Notes under the pieces: model-generated
What the model saw: the letters and a program-made list of their open reading frames with translations, nothing else
Told to the model about the DNA's origin: nothing
Databases searched by the model: none
Part shown: piece after piece, positions 20,237 to 31,838 of the stretch
How positions within the stretch are numbered: position 1 is the stretch's first letter
Layout of the letters: each line of letters opens with the position of its first letter
Made by a program: the position numbers and the translations under genes
NCBI GenBank assembly: GCA_020744425.1
Contig: JAGMUV010000013.1
Coordinates: 1,426,001 to 1,490,000 of the forward strand
Source: Dactylonectria macrodidyma
Lineage: Eukaryota > Ascomycota > Sordariomycetes > Hypocreales > Nectriaceae
Direction: 5' to 3'
Length of the DNA: 64,000 nt

Positions 20237-22685
20237 ATGCCTATTACGGGGAAGCGCAGCGACAGCAAGTCGCGTAAGGTGACGCCGCCATCGCCTTCCT
20301 ACATGTCTAACGATCAGTTTGGTATGCGCAACACGTGAACATGTTCACGGACTCCCTGTTCGCGGGCTCCCTTGCTAACCCGGCTTCTCTTCAGCCAGCT
20401 ATCTCGCAGAGCTTCGCTCCAATCGCGTTGCTCGACCCGGCGGTGCAAGACCCCAACCTGCTGGAGCTCGTCCAGCTCCCAGTCGCACAGGCACCCATCG
20501 ATCCACCACCAACGGTCGCTTCAGCCCCGATGCCGTCTCCCAGGCCGACAGCCTCAACAGCAATGTCCCCAGTGTCGCTGCTGGCAGTGTCGCCTCGCGC
20601 TACTCCACCACCAGCGGGCGAACCCGTAGCTACTTTCCGACATCAGCGTCTACACCTCTGAAGCCTGGAGAAGTAGTCCCGTCTGCCATCTACATGGAGC
20701 GAGGACAAAGATGGATGGAAAGGGAGGAGGTCAGCTCACTGCGTGATGCTATGGATGAGATGGACCTGCGCAGCAGCACCAAGGGAACACCTGCCCCCCA
20801 AGACAACCCCGACGATGAGAACCGCATATACTCGGCTGCGCTGGACGAAGCCGCTGAACTCGTCTGGAGACATCAGCACGGCAAAGCCTCTCCGCCACCT
20901 GACGCCCCATATCGCTACCGACCGCATCTTAGAAAGAACAGTTACGGGCTTGCTCGCGCCGCTAGTGTCGGCGATGTGAATGCTGTCAGGCAGCAGGCTA
21001 CCCGATCTTTCTCAGGCAGTTCTACAGAGAGCGAAGGTCGTCCGTCATTAGATCAAACTCAGGCAGGGGAGCAGTCGAGCCGCAAAACCAAGACGTACGG
21101 TAGTGTCGGGAGCCGCTCTAGCCAGTTTTCTGAGCAGCGGCGCCATGGCAGCCTGAAGAGAAACATCAGCGGCGAGGTTGAGCGGCCCTTCTCTGGAGAT
21201 CAAATCTGGGAGGAACCAGAGTCATCTCCGAGAAAGGACAATGTCCCCTCTGGGCGTGCATCACCTGAGAAGCTGAGCAGCCGGCCTCAAAATCCCACAG
21301 CCCGCGTCCGATTTGAGCCTGTCGAGGAGGAGGAGTCTGTCAAGGGCAAGCGTCTTGACAAGGTCGAGATCCATCGCAACCCCCCAACCAGGTCTCGCAA
21401 TGCCCAATACACAACCAATTCTGTGTCCGAGGCACCTCCGGTGGACGACAAGGTGGAGAGAAAGAATGGAATCGAAGTTCGGAGCGATGATATTCGCGCC
21501 GCAACCAGCATGCGGTTGAAGGATCGCAGTCCAAACCTCCCGGAGCCTACCGCCGTCAGTGACAGTCCGGGACGGCCCATTGTAAGCTTCGATGCTAGTT
21601 GGAAAGCCCCGGACGAGTCAACTGATATCACCCCAGACCGGTCAACCCCGGCCGCATCCAGCTCCCCCTTCAAACCGAAGGCTAAACCCATGGAGATACC
21701 TAGTATCGTTGTGGCAGAGGAGAGTACGCCGATGTCGTCAAGTGCGAACACCCCATCAATCTCCGTAGCCGGCCCCGACGATGAGCCAAGAGGCTCGATT
21801 CCTTCGATCAACGTCCCAACGATCAACGTACCGACCATCTCCGTGGACGAAACACCTGGTGACCACAGCATCCCGTCCATTGTGACGCCCGACGACAAGC
21901 CAGCCGCCCGTGCCCGCCCCCTGCCCACTCCCAAGGCAACGGGTCCTCCCAGACGAGCCCAGCGACCAAGGGGGCACTGGTCACCTGCTCCTGGCAACAC
22001 AGGGCGTGTCAACACCATCTGCCATGAGTGCGACTACCCTATCGAGGGGAGGTTTGTAGCTTTAGCAGGTGGCTGCGAGAGATTCCATCCTCATTGCTTC
22101 AGCTGCTACTCTTGCGGCACTGGCCTTGAAGCGATGGAGATCAGCCCGGAGCCAAATAAGATGCGTCACGAGCGGCTCGAGCGCATTCGGCGACGCGCAG
22201 CTGGCGAGATTCTTGATGAAATACCAGGGATGACCATGGCCGAAGACGGTGACGAGCGCCTGCGTTTCTTCTGCCATCTCGATTGGCACGAGTTGTTTGC
22301 GCCTCGTTGCAAGCACTGCCATACCCCTATCCTGGGCGAGCACATCGTGGCTCTTGGGGAGCACTGGCACTATGGCCACTTCTTCTGCGCCGAGTGCGGC
22401 GACCCATTTGAGCACGGCATGACGCACATTGAAAAGGATGGCTATGCCTGGTGTATTAACTGTCAGACCAAGCGCACCGAACGGCGGGCACCAAAGTGTA
22501 AGAAGTGCAAGAAGGCCGTCATTGGGCAGTACATTCAGGCTCTAGGAGGTGAGTGGCATGATGCCTGCTTCCGGTGTGCCGAGTGCCGCGGAGGCTTTGA
22601 TGATGGCCAAATCTTCCCCAAGGAAGTGGACGGTATGTTCGTGATTCTCTGCACTGGTTGCCGAGCAATGGAACTCAAGGCGTGA
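20237..22685 (+). CDS. Paxillin-like protein with three C-terminal LIM domains
   Basis: Exons 20237-20321 and 20395-22685 encode 791 aa. The N-terminus has QFASYLAELRSNRVARPGG, a conserved motif of fungal paxillin-like LIM proteins. A long Ser/Pro-rich disordered region follows (about 60-560). Three LIM domains end the protein: LIM1 starts CHECDYPIEGRFVALAGG, LIM2 contains CKHCHTPILGEHIVALGEHW, and LIM3 contains CKKCKKAVIGQYIQALGGEW. LIM1 has an insertion of roughly 35 residues (RHERLERIRRRAAGEI region) between its CYSC pair and its FFCHLDW pair. Paxillin-like proteins in fungi link Rho GTPase signalling and the actin ring at growth and division sites. That role is inferred from architecture. 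Confidence 0.86.
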
Positions 22686-23050
22686 AATCGAATATGATTT
22701 TTTGGTGTTTGTGGACTTGGAGGGAGTGTTAGCATAATGGTTTATTGTTTGGTCTTGATTGTAAGCTAGTGGATGGAAGGATGGCGTTGCGTGAATGTGT
22801 GAGTTTGACGGTTCGGGGGTTCGGTTTGGTCTAGATTGGTACAGCATGCGCACACGGATTTGGCTCGGCTTTGACAGGTAATACATCGGTTCGGTTCGGG
22901 ACAACTACAAGGGAGCATCAAATCACTCATGGTGAATGTTTGTCATAAATTATGGGTGAATGTGTTTCCTGCTTTCTCCTTTGATGTACACAATGCCTAC
23001 CGACTGGTGAAGAAATCCAGCCTGGGATCTCATCCCGACTCGCTGCGAAT
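22686..23050. other. Convergent 3' intergenic region
   Basis: It lies between the stops of the LIM gene (+) and the SUMO gene (-). It is T/G-rich, as in 3' UTRs. No gene was seen. Confidence 0.5.
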
Positions 23051-23407
23051 CTAGCACCCACCAACCTGCTCCTGGTGAACTTCGAGCGTATCACCGTCTT
23101 GCATCTCGAGCTGAAAAGTTGGGTTAGCAAAGAGGTCCGAACGTGATGGGAGAGCAGAACATCTGCAACGTACAGCATCGGGGGTGTCTGAAGCCTGGAC
23201 GCGGGTACCGTCGAAGAGAAAGCGGACAGAGCTGAGGGCCTTGCCTTGACGCTCGCAGAAGGCACCCATCAGCTTCTCAAGCTTGGTGGTTCGCTTAATC
23301 TTAAAGAACACTTCATTGTTGTTGTCGGTGACCTTGATGTTGAGGTGCTCGGTATTTCCGGGGCCTTGCTCGCCACCAGGGGCGCCGTTCTCGTTCTCGC
23401 CAGACAT
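23051..23407 (-). CDS. smt3: SUMO (small ubiquitin-like modifier)
   Basis: Minus-strand exons 23407-23174 and 23110-23051 give 97 aa. A short flexible acidic/Gly N-terminus precedes the ubiquitin-like fold (HLNIKVTDNNNEVFFKIKRT, VRFLFDGTRV, LEMQDGDTLEVHQEQVGG). The diglycine is at 95-96, followed by a single Cys that the Ulp protease must remove before E1 activation. SUMO is attached to lysines of mostly nuclear proteins in DNA repair, chromatin and septin control. The 63-nt intron is in frame and stop-free, so an unspliced reading would still translate, adding 21 residues before the last strand. Confidence 0.95.
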   Translation of the reverse strand: MSGENENGAPGGEQGPGNTEHLNIKVTDNNNEVFFKIKRTTKLEKLMGAFCERQGKALSSVRFLFDGTRVQASDTPDAVRCRCSALPSRSDLFANPTFQLEMQDGDTLEVHQEQVGGC

Positions 23408-24520
23408 TGTGAGTGCGACGGGGTGGTTGCGGGAAGCTGCGCGGGCGTTGGGGATCAGCACGCGACTCGGCGTGAGCGAGGGATGTTCGTGGGTTTCACC
23501 GTACCGACCTTTGGGTGGTGTCTATGTCAAGCCGGGTGGGGGTGCGCCGAGGGGTTGGTCGACGATGATGCGACGAGAAGCGGCAGCGGTGTGGTATCGA
23601 GCTGGGGAGGACTTCCTTTGGAGATAAGGAGGTTGTGTTGCGAAGAAGGTCGGTGATCGAGCAGAGGGAGGCTTCTCGGTCTAAAGTCGAGTTTGTTGCG
23701 GGAAGGGGGAGACAAGCGCGTGCCTGAGGTGAAGTGTCGGCGGCCCAGTCGCAAACGAGGCAGAGAGAGAGTTAGTTGGTACCATAGGCACCGGGAAGGT
23801 GGGGAGCGCCACACGCCATTGGCTACCTGCCAAGCCACTCTGCCACTCGGGCTGGTGCATAAGTTACAGCGGGGCACGGAGACCGTGAGTCCAAGTCACC
23901 GAGTGCTGACCTCAGCGTGCGAACCGAATGGAACTCTGGCGCGCGTTTCTAGGAATGCCGCGTTCAAGAATCAATGACTTCAGGTAATGACTCTCACACT
24001 CTCATTCTCACGTCGTGTCGGGATATCCAGTCTCACATTAGATCACTTCTTTACCCCTGGTGATTACAGTGCAAAAAAAGAGAAAAAAAAGACAAACACA
24101 TTCCACTTTAGGCAGTACTTCATAGCCAAGGCGATATACCATAACTTTCAAAACTCTACCTCATTACCATCCATTATCCAGAATTGGGCACCAAGGTAGT
24201 CAAGTAGTGCCCCGAAACCCCACCGGAGCCGATCATGATCCTTACAAACCCTCCATCTATATACTCCTACCCCCAAATATGACGTATGATGGCGTACTGT
24301 TTCCTGCGAAGCAACAAAAGCAACGACTCCGTAAAAATGATATTCCTCTAACCAAGGTGTGGCTGTTGGAAGGCAAATGTGTGGCTTGAACTGTGGCAAC
24401 TTATTTCGTCTGCATCATACTTCATTCACCTGAACCCGCAGGCATTGATATCCTGGTGCTCATTTCCTAGTTCCTGCGTCATTCACACACCCGCCAACTT
24501 CTGGATATCACACAGTTACT
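23408..24520. promoter_or_regulatory. Divergent region SUMO / cmc4
   Basis: This 1.1-kb region separates the starts of SUMO (-) and cmc4 (+). Reading frames here lack recognisable domains or splice partners. It should contain both promoters. Confidence 0.5.
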
Positions 24521-24949
24521 ATGGTATGTATGAACCTAATGACATCCATACACTCTCCATGTTCTCACTGGCGCAATCGCACATAGGCCGCCACGAAATC
24601 TCCCAAAGACGATGTTGGAGCGAAACCTGCTTGCCTTCCTCGTGCAGTGAGTTCAGATGCGATCAACATCTCAAAGCTCATGACGTGACTGATGCCGCCT
24701 TCTGTAGTGCGCAATCCAAGGTTTGAGGACCCGATAGAACCGCAACCCAGTAGATTGCTGACTCTGCTCTCAACAGATTGTCTAGCGCGCAACAATTACA
24801 ACGACGCCAAGTGCCAGACCGCCATCAAAGCACTGTACGAGTGCTGCGACGATTTCTACGAACGCAACGGGGACGAGGGAACTACTCCATGCTGCCCGAT
24901 GCCCAGTCTGTTGAGACTTAAGATGCAGCAATTGAGGGAGGGGAAATGA
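24521..24949 (+). CDS. cmc4: Cmc4, twin CX9C mitochondrial protein
   Basis: Exons are 24521-24523 (the ATG alone), 24587-24646, 24708-24720 (13 nt) and 24777-24949, giving 82 aa. The core has C17-x9-C27 (CLPRACAIQDC) and C38-x9-C48 (CQTAIKALYEC), then YERNGDEG and CCPMPSLLRLKM. This matches the Cmc4 family, which enters the mitochondrial intermembrane space through Mia40 and is linked to respiratory chain integrity. All introns have GT-AG ends. The start was chosen because the only in-frame ATG is the spliced one; the unspliced frame hits a stop at about 24584. It is the second twin-CX9C gene in this window. Confidence 0.88.
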
Positions 24950-25663
24950 TCTGTAACGCTCATCGTTATTGCGTCTGCCGGTATAGTTAACTCAGGCAAC
25001 TGAATTGAGGAGCGCCGAAGCTTATCTAGGCGATCATGAGCACGCAAAGAGATCCTCTAGGGATCTGAACAAGCATTGAATGTCCTGTTCCGAGACTCTA
25101 ATATGAATGCCGATGACATATTGTGTGAGAAGAAGAAAGAGAGCAAATTGTTTCTGAGTGGGGGCGTAGATTAAGTATGACAGTGTGTATAGTATTAGTA
25201 TAACTGCCTTGCACTGTGATATCGCTGCCTCAGGAACCACACGACGAACGCGCCAACCGGCGGCTGCGCTTGCCAGGGCACTGAGTGCTCCAGCTTCAGG
25301 TAAGGTACCCGTGCCAGGCGCTCAGGCACGTCCTAGCCGACCCAGGAAAAGCTCCCCAGGCGCGCCAGACAAAGCAACATAACAATTTGCATCGAGCATC
25401 AACTCGCGACAGCTTCCACAAAGCCACCACAATTGAATCGACGGGTCCACCTCTGCAACCTACCTACACGCGATTTCTATTCTGCACCCAGGTCTGGGTA
25501 TGCATGCGACCCTGAACGAGCACACGCCTTGGACCCGAGCGGCCGACCAGCCGATAAGGGTCAACCACCTCGACTTCGTTGCTCAAGACCTTTCTTCATA
25601 CTCAGTCCCACTGTGACTTCGATTTGACAGTTTCCCCGACATAATACAATCTACGCATGCAAG
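24950..25663. other. Intergenic, cmc4 to nup84
   Basis: It holds the 3' UTR of cmc4 and the promoter and leader of nup84. No gene or RNA gene was recognised. Confidence 0.5.
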
Positions 25664-28541
25664 ATGGAAGTAATTACCGAAAACGAGACTCCGCAACCGC
25701 TCAGCGCAGGACCCGAGGTTGAAGACTTCGCCAATGCTCTAGACGACTGCCTGTCTCCTCACATCTCATCTTCAGAAAAGCGAAATCGAATCCTCGAACT
25801 TCCTCGAAAATACTATGAGAATGCCCTGCAACGGCTGGCACATGCACAGCCGAGAATCGCGCGCGAAGGCACTCACGATGATGCCGACATGGATGTGGAC
25901 GAGGCCGACACTGGCAGTGACAACCACGCTTCCACAAAGGAAATCCAGCGCCTTGAGAGGGAAGCTCAAACTTGGGACCTAGTGCGCCGACTTCTGCCAC
26001 TGAGATATCCCACCACGGCCGCCAAACCATCAACCCTCAGCTCCTCCCAAGCTGCAACTGCCGACTTGGTGGACGATTTCTTGGAATCCGACCCGTTGGC
26101 GAGAGAACGCCGAGCCGTTATCCAGTGGTTGCAGAGCAATGCCGCTTCAGGCCCAGATATTGATGAGCTAGCGCGTGAGCTTCAGCAGAATGCGGACAGA
26201 GGGGACATCATTGCCCACGGGTGGCTTCACACGCGCGCATCCATCAAACTAAGGAAAAGCGTCACTGCTTGGCCTCATCTGCTGGACCGCCAGTCCCCGA
26301 ACATCGCAAGCTCACACATCAACTCCGACGGCGCGCCCCTTGTCACCCAGTTAGACCCCGATGCCGCGACTCGCCAAGGTCGAAAGCTCGAACCACAGGA
26401 CGAGTACTTCGAGCGGGCTATCTGGCTAGGATGCTTCGAACACCTGCGCCGGGGATCCAACTTGAATGTCATTCGCGAATGGTGTCAGGAACGAACCGAG
26501 ATGTGGCGGGCCATCTCCGCGTCTGCTATGCTCCTGTCAGCTGATGACAGCAAAGGTAGCCCTGTATCCGATCCAGCATCTCTAGCACTTTGGCGGCGCA
26601 TGTGCTTCGGCCTCGCTCGCCAAGGCGGCTGCGACGACTATGAGCGTGCTGTCTATGGCGTTCTTTCGGGTGACATTTCCAGCGTTGAAAAGGTCGCCCT
26701 TACCTGGGATGACTTTCTCTTTGCAAACTACAATGCTCTCCTACGCACACAGCTGGACACATACATCCTCGGCCAATGTGCGCCTGAAACTGTTTCGAAC
26801 CTGACACAGAATTTCTCATCTTTTGACGCTGTTCAGTTCCACGGCGAGTCGGAGGATGTTGAGAAGCGCTTGATTCGCTCCCTTGAGTCCAACCCACAGA
26901 TTCACAGCGAAGCCATCGAACCTAATAAAGCGATACAGGCCTCGCTAATCTCGAGGGAAATTGAACAACACCTATATGAGCAGGGATTGGTCATCTCTGC
27001 GGGGGCAAACCACGACAACACCTCGAAACTCCTATACCGCTCTGAGCCCAATGGTCTGACTGTAAACAAGGAAAGGTTCTTCCAGGCGAACCAACACCAC
27101 GGCCTTCGCATTGTTGCTCATGTCTACCTACTCATTGCACTGCTCGAGAAGCTTGACTCTAAGACGGTTTTATTTCCTTCTCAGTCTTCATCTCCGGAAC
27201 GGAGTCGAGCCCAGGAAAACATTCTGGCTGGGTACACGGACTACTTGCGGCTTGCACAACTGCAAGAGCTAATACCTTTGTACTGTTCTATCCTCGAACC
27301 GCCTCGATCATACGAAGTCCTCAGCCACAACCTCATTTCCGAAACTGATGAACAGCGACGTCTAACGCAACTCAAGCTAATCAAGAAGACCGGAGTCAAT
27401 GTGTTAACGTTCGTTAAGACTCAAGCATGGCTCATGTATAGCGATCTCGACCCTACGAAAAGCGCGTTTCCAGCAAAGAACTCCTTCACCATTATCCAGC
27501 CTGGACCACCCACATCTCGACATGGACGACCAATCAAGACAGACTTCTTCGGAGACGACCCAGATAAGGTTGACATCAAACACGAGCACATGGTTCGTTC
27601 CCTGGAGTGGCTACTCTCGGTAAATGAGACTTGGCCACATGTGTTTTCTATGGGTACCAAGGTGTACAAGTTCTTTCTCAGTAAGCATCGACGCAACATG
27701 GCTTGTTACGCAGACTTTAACATGGCAATAGAAAACATGCACCTCAATGCTGCACGGCAGCTCATGAAAAGGGTACCTTTCATCGGTGTCTTGTCCGATC
27801 TAACCGATCAAGATGAGATTGACGGTGCTTGGTTCGAGGACGTTCGATTCTGGGCTGAGCATCTTGAGCGAAGTCAAATCACAGATGTAACCGCGGAGCA
27901 GGTGGTTGCAGATGCGAGAAGCTTCCGTGAACTGGAAGCCCTGGTACAAGCTCTGGACAGCCTGGAGACAATTGCGTCATTGGTGCAGATCTCAGTAGAG
28001 TAAGTCGAAGTACATATCTATGAAAATGACGTGAACACTGACGGGGTACAGACGTCCGGACAAGACCCGCAAATTTTGGGATGAGGCCGGACATCAGATG
28101 AAAAACGCCAAAGAGAGTATGCAGCCACTCCTTGATAATTGGCTCCTCCTGGGCATCGAAGGTAAGAAGGCCCATGTCCAGCCAGTGGCCACAGACATTA
28201 ACGTTGAAACAGAGGGCGATGCAGATTTGCGAGGGCTTCGTCAAGCGTACCTACCCGAGACGATTCTGGCATACATAAGCGCGTTGCACTTTGCTGGAAC
28301 GGGACTCTCGCGAGACAACCTCTTGGAGTGTATGGAGTTGGCGGCGACGATTGCGGAGCGAGGATCGAGCCTCTCCACAGTATTCGTGGAAGCAGGACGA
28401 ATGAAGGAGTTGCTCGAAGTGTTTGCCGCCTGCAGCAAGGCTCTGGCTATCAGCACCGGGGAGAAGAGGGCGAACGGCTCGGGCAACAAGAAGCTGCGAG
28501 AGATGGGATGGTCCCGGGATCTGTGGTCAGTGAAGCAGTAA
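25664..28541 (+). CDS. nup84: Nucleoporin Nup84/Nup107
   Basis: Exons 25664-27999 and 28052-28541 encode 941 aa, all predicted alpha-helical. Family-like segments include FANALDDCLSPHISSSEKRN near the N-terminus, RIVAHVYLLIALLEKLDS and ELIPLYCSILEPPRSYEVLS in the middle, and AIENMHLNAARQLMKRVPF towards the end. The Nup84/Nup107 family is a helical scaffold subunit of the Y-shaped nuclear pore complex. The single intron (GTAAGT ... GGGGTACAG) joins VE to RPDKTRKFWDEAG. Identification rests on these motifs and length, not on a search. Confidence 0.84.
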
Positions 28542-29366
28542 TTTCTTGACGTTGAATATGGGCATCGTGGTTTGTTACAAGTACGTGCTTTGTTTGCCTT
28601 GGGCGTTGAAAGATACTCGACAAGGGGGTTTATGGATGTAACATACCTAGATAGGGGATCGGTAAAATGTGAAAACTTTAGGTGACGAATAGGAATTCGC
28701 ACTCAGGGGAGTAAAGGCAGTCTCTTCATCCAAGTTACCGTGTGATCATCTGGTAGCCTTGACAGTGTTACAACACAGTAAGAGCGGAAGCACCCCCTCA
28801 ATCGTACACAGGCTCTTAAGCTATACTCCAGATTCAATACCGGCTAGGTCGTCTTAAACCCAAGCACATCCCTCCTACAGAGCGTGGTAATCGAACCGGA
28901 AACAAATTTACAACCAACAGAAGATACGAAGCGGAAGAACTGTACCATGCAACGACCGACAGACCTCACAGCAGTACGGACTGTAAAGGCAGAGGCAATT
29001 CCTGCGGTGCAACAGACAGTACTCAGATCACTTCTATCTACTGATAGATGTATACATTCTAAACCTGCCATTCGTGGACAAGGCACTGGAGAATGTACCG
29101 AACTTTCAATTGGAAGAATCTCATGTCAAGTGGTTTTAGACCTTGCCTATAGGGTGGGTACCTGCAGCCACCATTGCGCGTGGCGGTGGTGCCGCCAATC
29201 TATATTGGTACCTTTTAGTGACAACCCCCCACCAGACCACTCCCCCACCTCAACTTCCAACCTCCAACGTCTAAGGTAGCTATTTCGTCATTAAGACATA
29301 TGCCTAGGTATATAAGAAACCCTCTCGTCAGACGGCAAGTCCCTTCAGCATCACTGGGAGAGCACC
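28542..29366. other. Intergenic, nup84 to vps37
   Basis: This is 825 bp between tandem genes. A B-box-like string near 28870 was examined for a tRNA and rejected. The right end holds a TATA-like site of vps37. Confidence 0.5.
29309..29316 (+). promoter_or_regulatory. TATA-like element upstream of vps37
   Basis: TATATAAG lies 50 bp before the vps37 start codon, directly after a CCTAGGTA string. Spacing to the ATG is short, so the 5' UTR would be only about 20-30 nt. Confidence 0.35.
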
Positions 29367-30148
29367 ATGGCCAGCTACACTCCCGAGCTACAGGCCCCGA
29401 CGCCGCCTGTTCTGCCGCCCAAGCCAGGCAGCCACGAGACTAGTCGCATCGCGACTCCAAACTCGACTGCCTTTCCGCCGCAGTCCGATGTCGGTAATCG
29501 ACCAGTCGCTGCTGTCGCGGCCGTCCCGGTGGCTATCCCCGACCCGGGTGATCAATGGCTGCCGCAGATGCTGCAGGATAAACCGTTCGTCTCCCCAGTT
29601 CCTCTACTCTCGTTCTCGATGCCGCGTGCTGACAGCTTCTGTGTAGAAAGCAGGACTTAGCCGAGATCCTCTCCAGCCCGTCCATCCTCAATGCCATCTG
29701 TCATGCCCCCGACACGATTCACCCCTCTCTTCAAGCCTCTCACCAAGCCCTATCGACGGCCCTGCGCGACAACATCGAGCTTGCCCAGCAGCTAGCCGAC
29801 GCCGAGGCACGGCTCGCCCACCAGCGCGCGACCACGCAGGGGCAGCTCCTATCGACTCACGCCCTCGAGCGGCAGTGGCGCCAAAAGCAGTCCGACATGG
29901 ACCACGCGCTCGCACCCTTTTCCCCTGCGGCGCTGTACCAACAGCTGGGCCAAAGCGTCCAGGAGCAGGCGCTCGTGTGCCAAGCCATGGAGGAGAGCTT
30001 CCTCGAGGGCGAGGGCGAGGGCGTGCCTGCTACCGAGCGTGAGGTGACGGACTGGGTTCGAAAGTACCGCGAGGCCAAGGTCCAGTCCTATTTAAGGCAA
30101 GAGCGGAAAGAGAGGTGGGATGAGGGACGGGTCGGGGGCTGGAGGTGA
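29367..30148 (+). CDS. vps37: Vps37, ESCRT-I subunit (Mod(r) domain)
   Basis: Exons 29367-29584 and 29647-30148 encode 239 aa. A Pro-rich N-terminus (PTPPVLPPKPGS) precedes a Mod(r) coiled-coil domain: DLAEILSSPSILNAICHAPD, a long helix with LRDNIELAQQLADAEARLAH, then ALERQWRQKQSDMDHALAPF and the terminal helix ATEREVTDWVRKYREAKV. In ESCRT-I, Vps37 packs with Vps23, Vps28 and Mvb12 to sort ubiquitinated cargo into multivesicular bodies. The intron uses a GTTCGT donor. Choosing it yields DKPKQDLAEIL without a frameshift. Confidence 0.86.
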
Positions 30149-30649
30149 AGAGATGGAACGACGTCTTTGCCGGAATGGCATAGTATGGCAATGAGGGCTG
30201 GCCTCTTAGTTAGATACACATTTACGATGAGGATCATGTGAATACCCCGAAAGCATTTGAATGGAGTTATTAATGAGGATTGACGTTTGATATGACACCA
30301 TGCTCCTGGGATCCCTCGCCCAACATGCTGGTTATTTTTTTGAACTCCATTTCTCTCAACGGCTATCAACATATATTCGTTCCTTTGTAAAAAAAAAAAA
30401 CACCAACCACCTCATCTCTCGTCCAAGTGTAACGAGAACTAACTATGTGACCTCCTATAGTCTGCAATATGACCCATCGTCATCGAATTGGCAGAGCTAC
30501 AGGGGTTGAAATCATGTAACAGCGAAGAGAAAGAGGATCGAGGGGGGTGTTAGGGGTATGTCGGCGGGTAAGTGACGCTCACGTCTAGCGAAAACTGATG
30601 ACTTTATCTCTACGTCGGTTGACGGCGCTGCCATGCGTCTCTCGGAGCC
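30149..30649. other. Convergent 3' intergenic region
   Basis: It lies between the stop of vps37 and the stop of the minus-strand gene to the right. It contains a run of A near 30390. No gene was seen. Confidence 0.5.
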
Positions 30650-31838
30650 CTATAGCGCGCTGAAAGGGCTCTTCTTCATGTCTGGGCTTCGCGGGCTGAG
30701 AGGCAGGGCGAAGAGATCATCCTCAGTGTCCATTCGAACGGGAGCCGAGACGGCGGCAGCGATGTCGCCTCGAAGAGCGGCGTTGAGCGATAGGGGCCCT
30801 GAAGGTGCGTTGCTGTTCATGGCGGAGAAGGATGACACGGCAATGTCGGCACCTTGGGGGGAGAGCGTTTGAGACTGGCTACCGGCAGTAGTAAAGGTGT
30901 TGGCTATTGTGATGCGTGTCAGTTAGGGGTTCATATACCAAGTGATCATCGACATGGAGGTGTTTCTTACCGGACAAGCTGGGGGCTAGATCCGCCAGAG
31001 ACGTCGCCAGCTTGAGACCCCTGAGCTTATCCCCCAGTCTGCTAGAGACGGGAGACCGAGACGACACGGGACTCTGCCGGGTGGGAGCTCGAAGGAAGGT
31101 ATTCTGGATCCACTGCTTTTCCGCAAGAGCCATCTCTAGTCCCACGCTCTCGGCGTTCGCTCGCATCTCGTCGGCCATCTCACGATCCAGGGCAGCCAGC
31201 CGGCGCCGCGCCCATATGGTGTGCAGGACACCGCGGATGCCCGCCTCGGCGTCGAAACCGGGTGGGAAGATGGCAGGAAGCGGCTTGAGGGTCAAGCTGG
31301 GACGGTCTTCGCCGGCAGGTGGCGTGAGGGTGATGGTCGCCGGGACTGGAGCGTCCGGAGGCAGGAGGAAGTAGACGCGGCGGCGAGTGGACTTGGGGTC
31401 GACGGGAGACGTCGGGGAGGCCGGCGGAGCATCGGAATCGGCATCGGCAGCACGAAGGACGGTGGTCTTGCCGGGCCAGGAGACCTCCCAGTTGGAGGAG
31501 GTCGAGACGGGCTGGCGGCCGGTGACGGGATCCTCCGTTACGTCAGTAGCGTCCGCTAGGCTAGAGCCGGGGTGGGCATCATCGCCCGGAACCGGGCCCG
31601 GAGCGGAGACGTCATGACGGTCGGCGGGCGGCACGGCATCGGGAGCCCCGGATGCGTCGGTATCAGCGGCGGGGGGCGCGGGCTTGTCGTCAACGGCACC
31701 GGGATACCACTCGACCATGAGGATCTTGGTGCCCGCATCGCTGAACTCGAACCGGGCCAGGTGGGCGGCGGTGATAGGGGGATCCTCGGCCGACGGTTGC
31801 TGCAGCGCTGGCCGAGGAGGCCCCGAGGATGGGTCCAT
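30650..31838 (-). CDS. Unrecognised fungal protein, 373 aa
   Basis: Minus-strand exons 31838-30971 and 30903-30650 are joined by a 67-nt GTAAGA...CAATAG intron. The N-terminal part has a small beta-like segment (LARFEFSDAGTKILMVEWYP) and a matching later stretch (NWEVSWPGKTTVLRA ... RRRVYFLLPPDAPVP), separated by an Ala/Pro/Asp-rich linker. A conserved-looking helical segment follows (DAEAGIRGVLHTIWARRRLA, REMADEMRANAESVGLEMAL, EKQWIQNTF). The C-terminus is Ser-rich with SP sites, suggesting phosphorylation. There is no signal peptide or membrane segment. I do not recognise the family. Gene status is supported by the splice signals, the intact frame across the intron and the codon pattern. 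Confidence 0.72.

Noticed and set aside
21287..22018. 243-codon minus-strand ORF
   Set aside because: It is antisense to the disordered region of the LIM gene; low-complexity Gly/Ser/Val.
28865..28885. tRNA-like B-box string on the minus strand
   Set aside because: No acceptor or D-arm pairing could be found.
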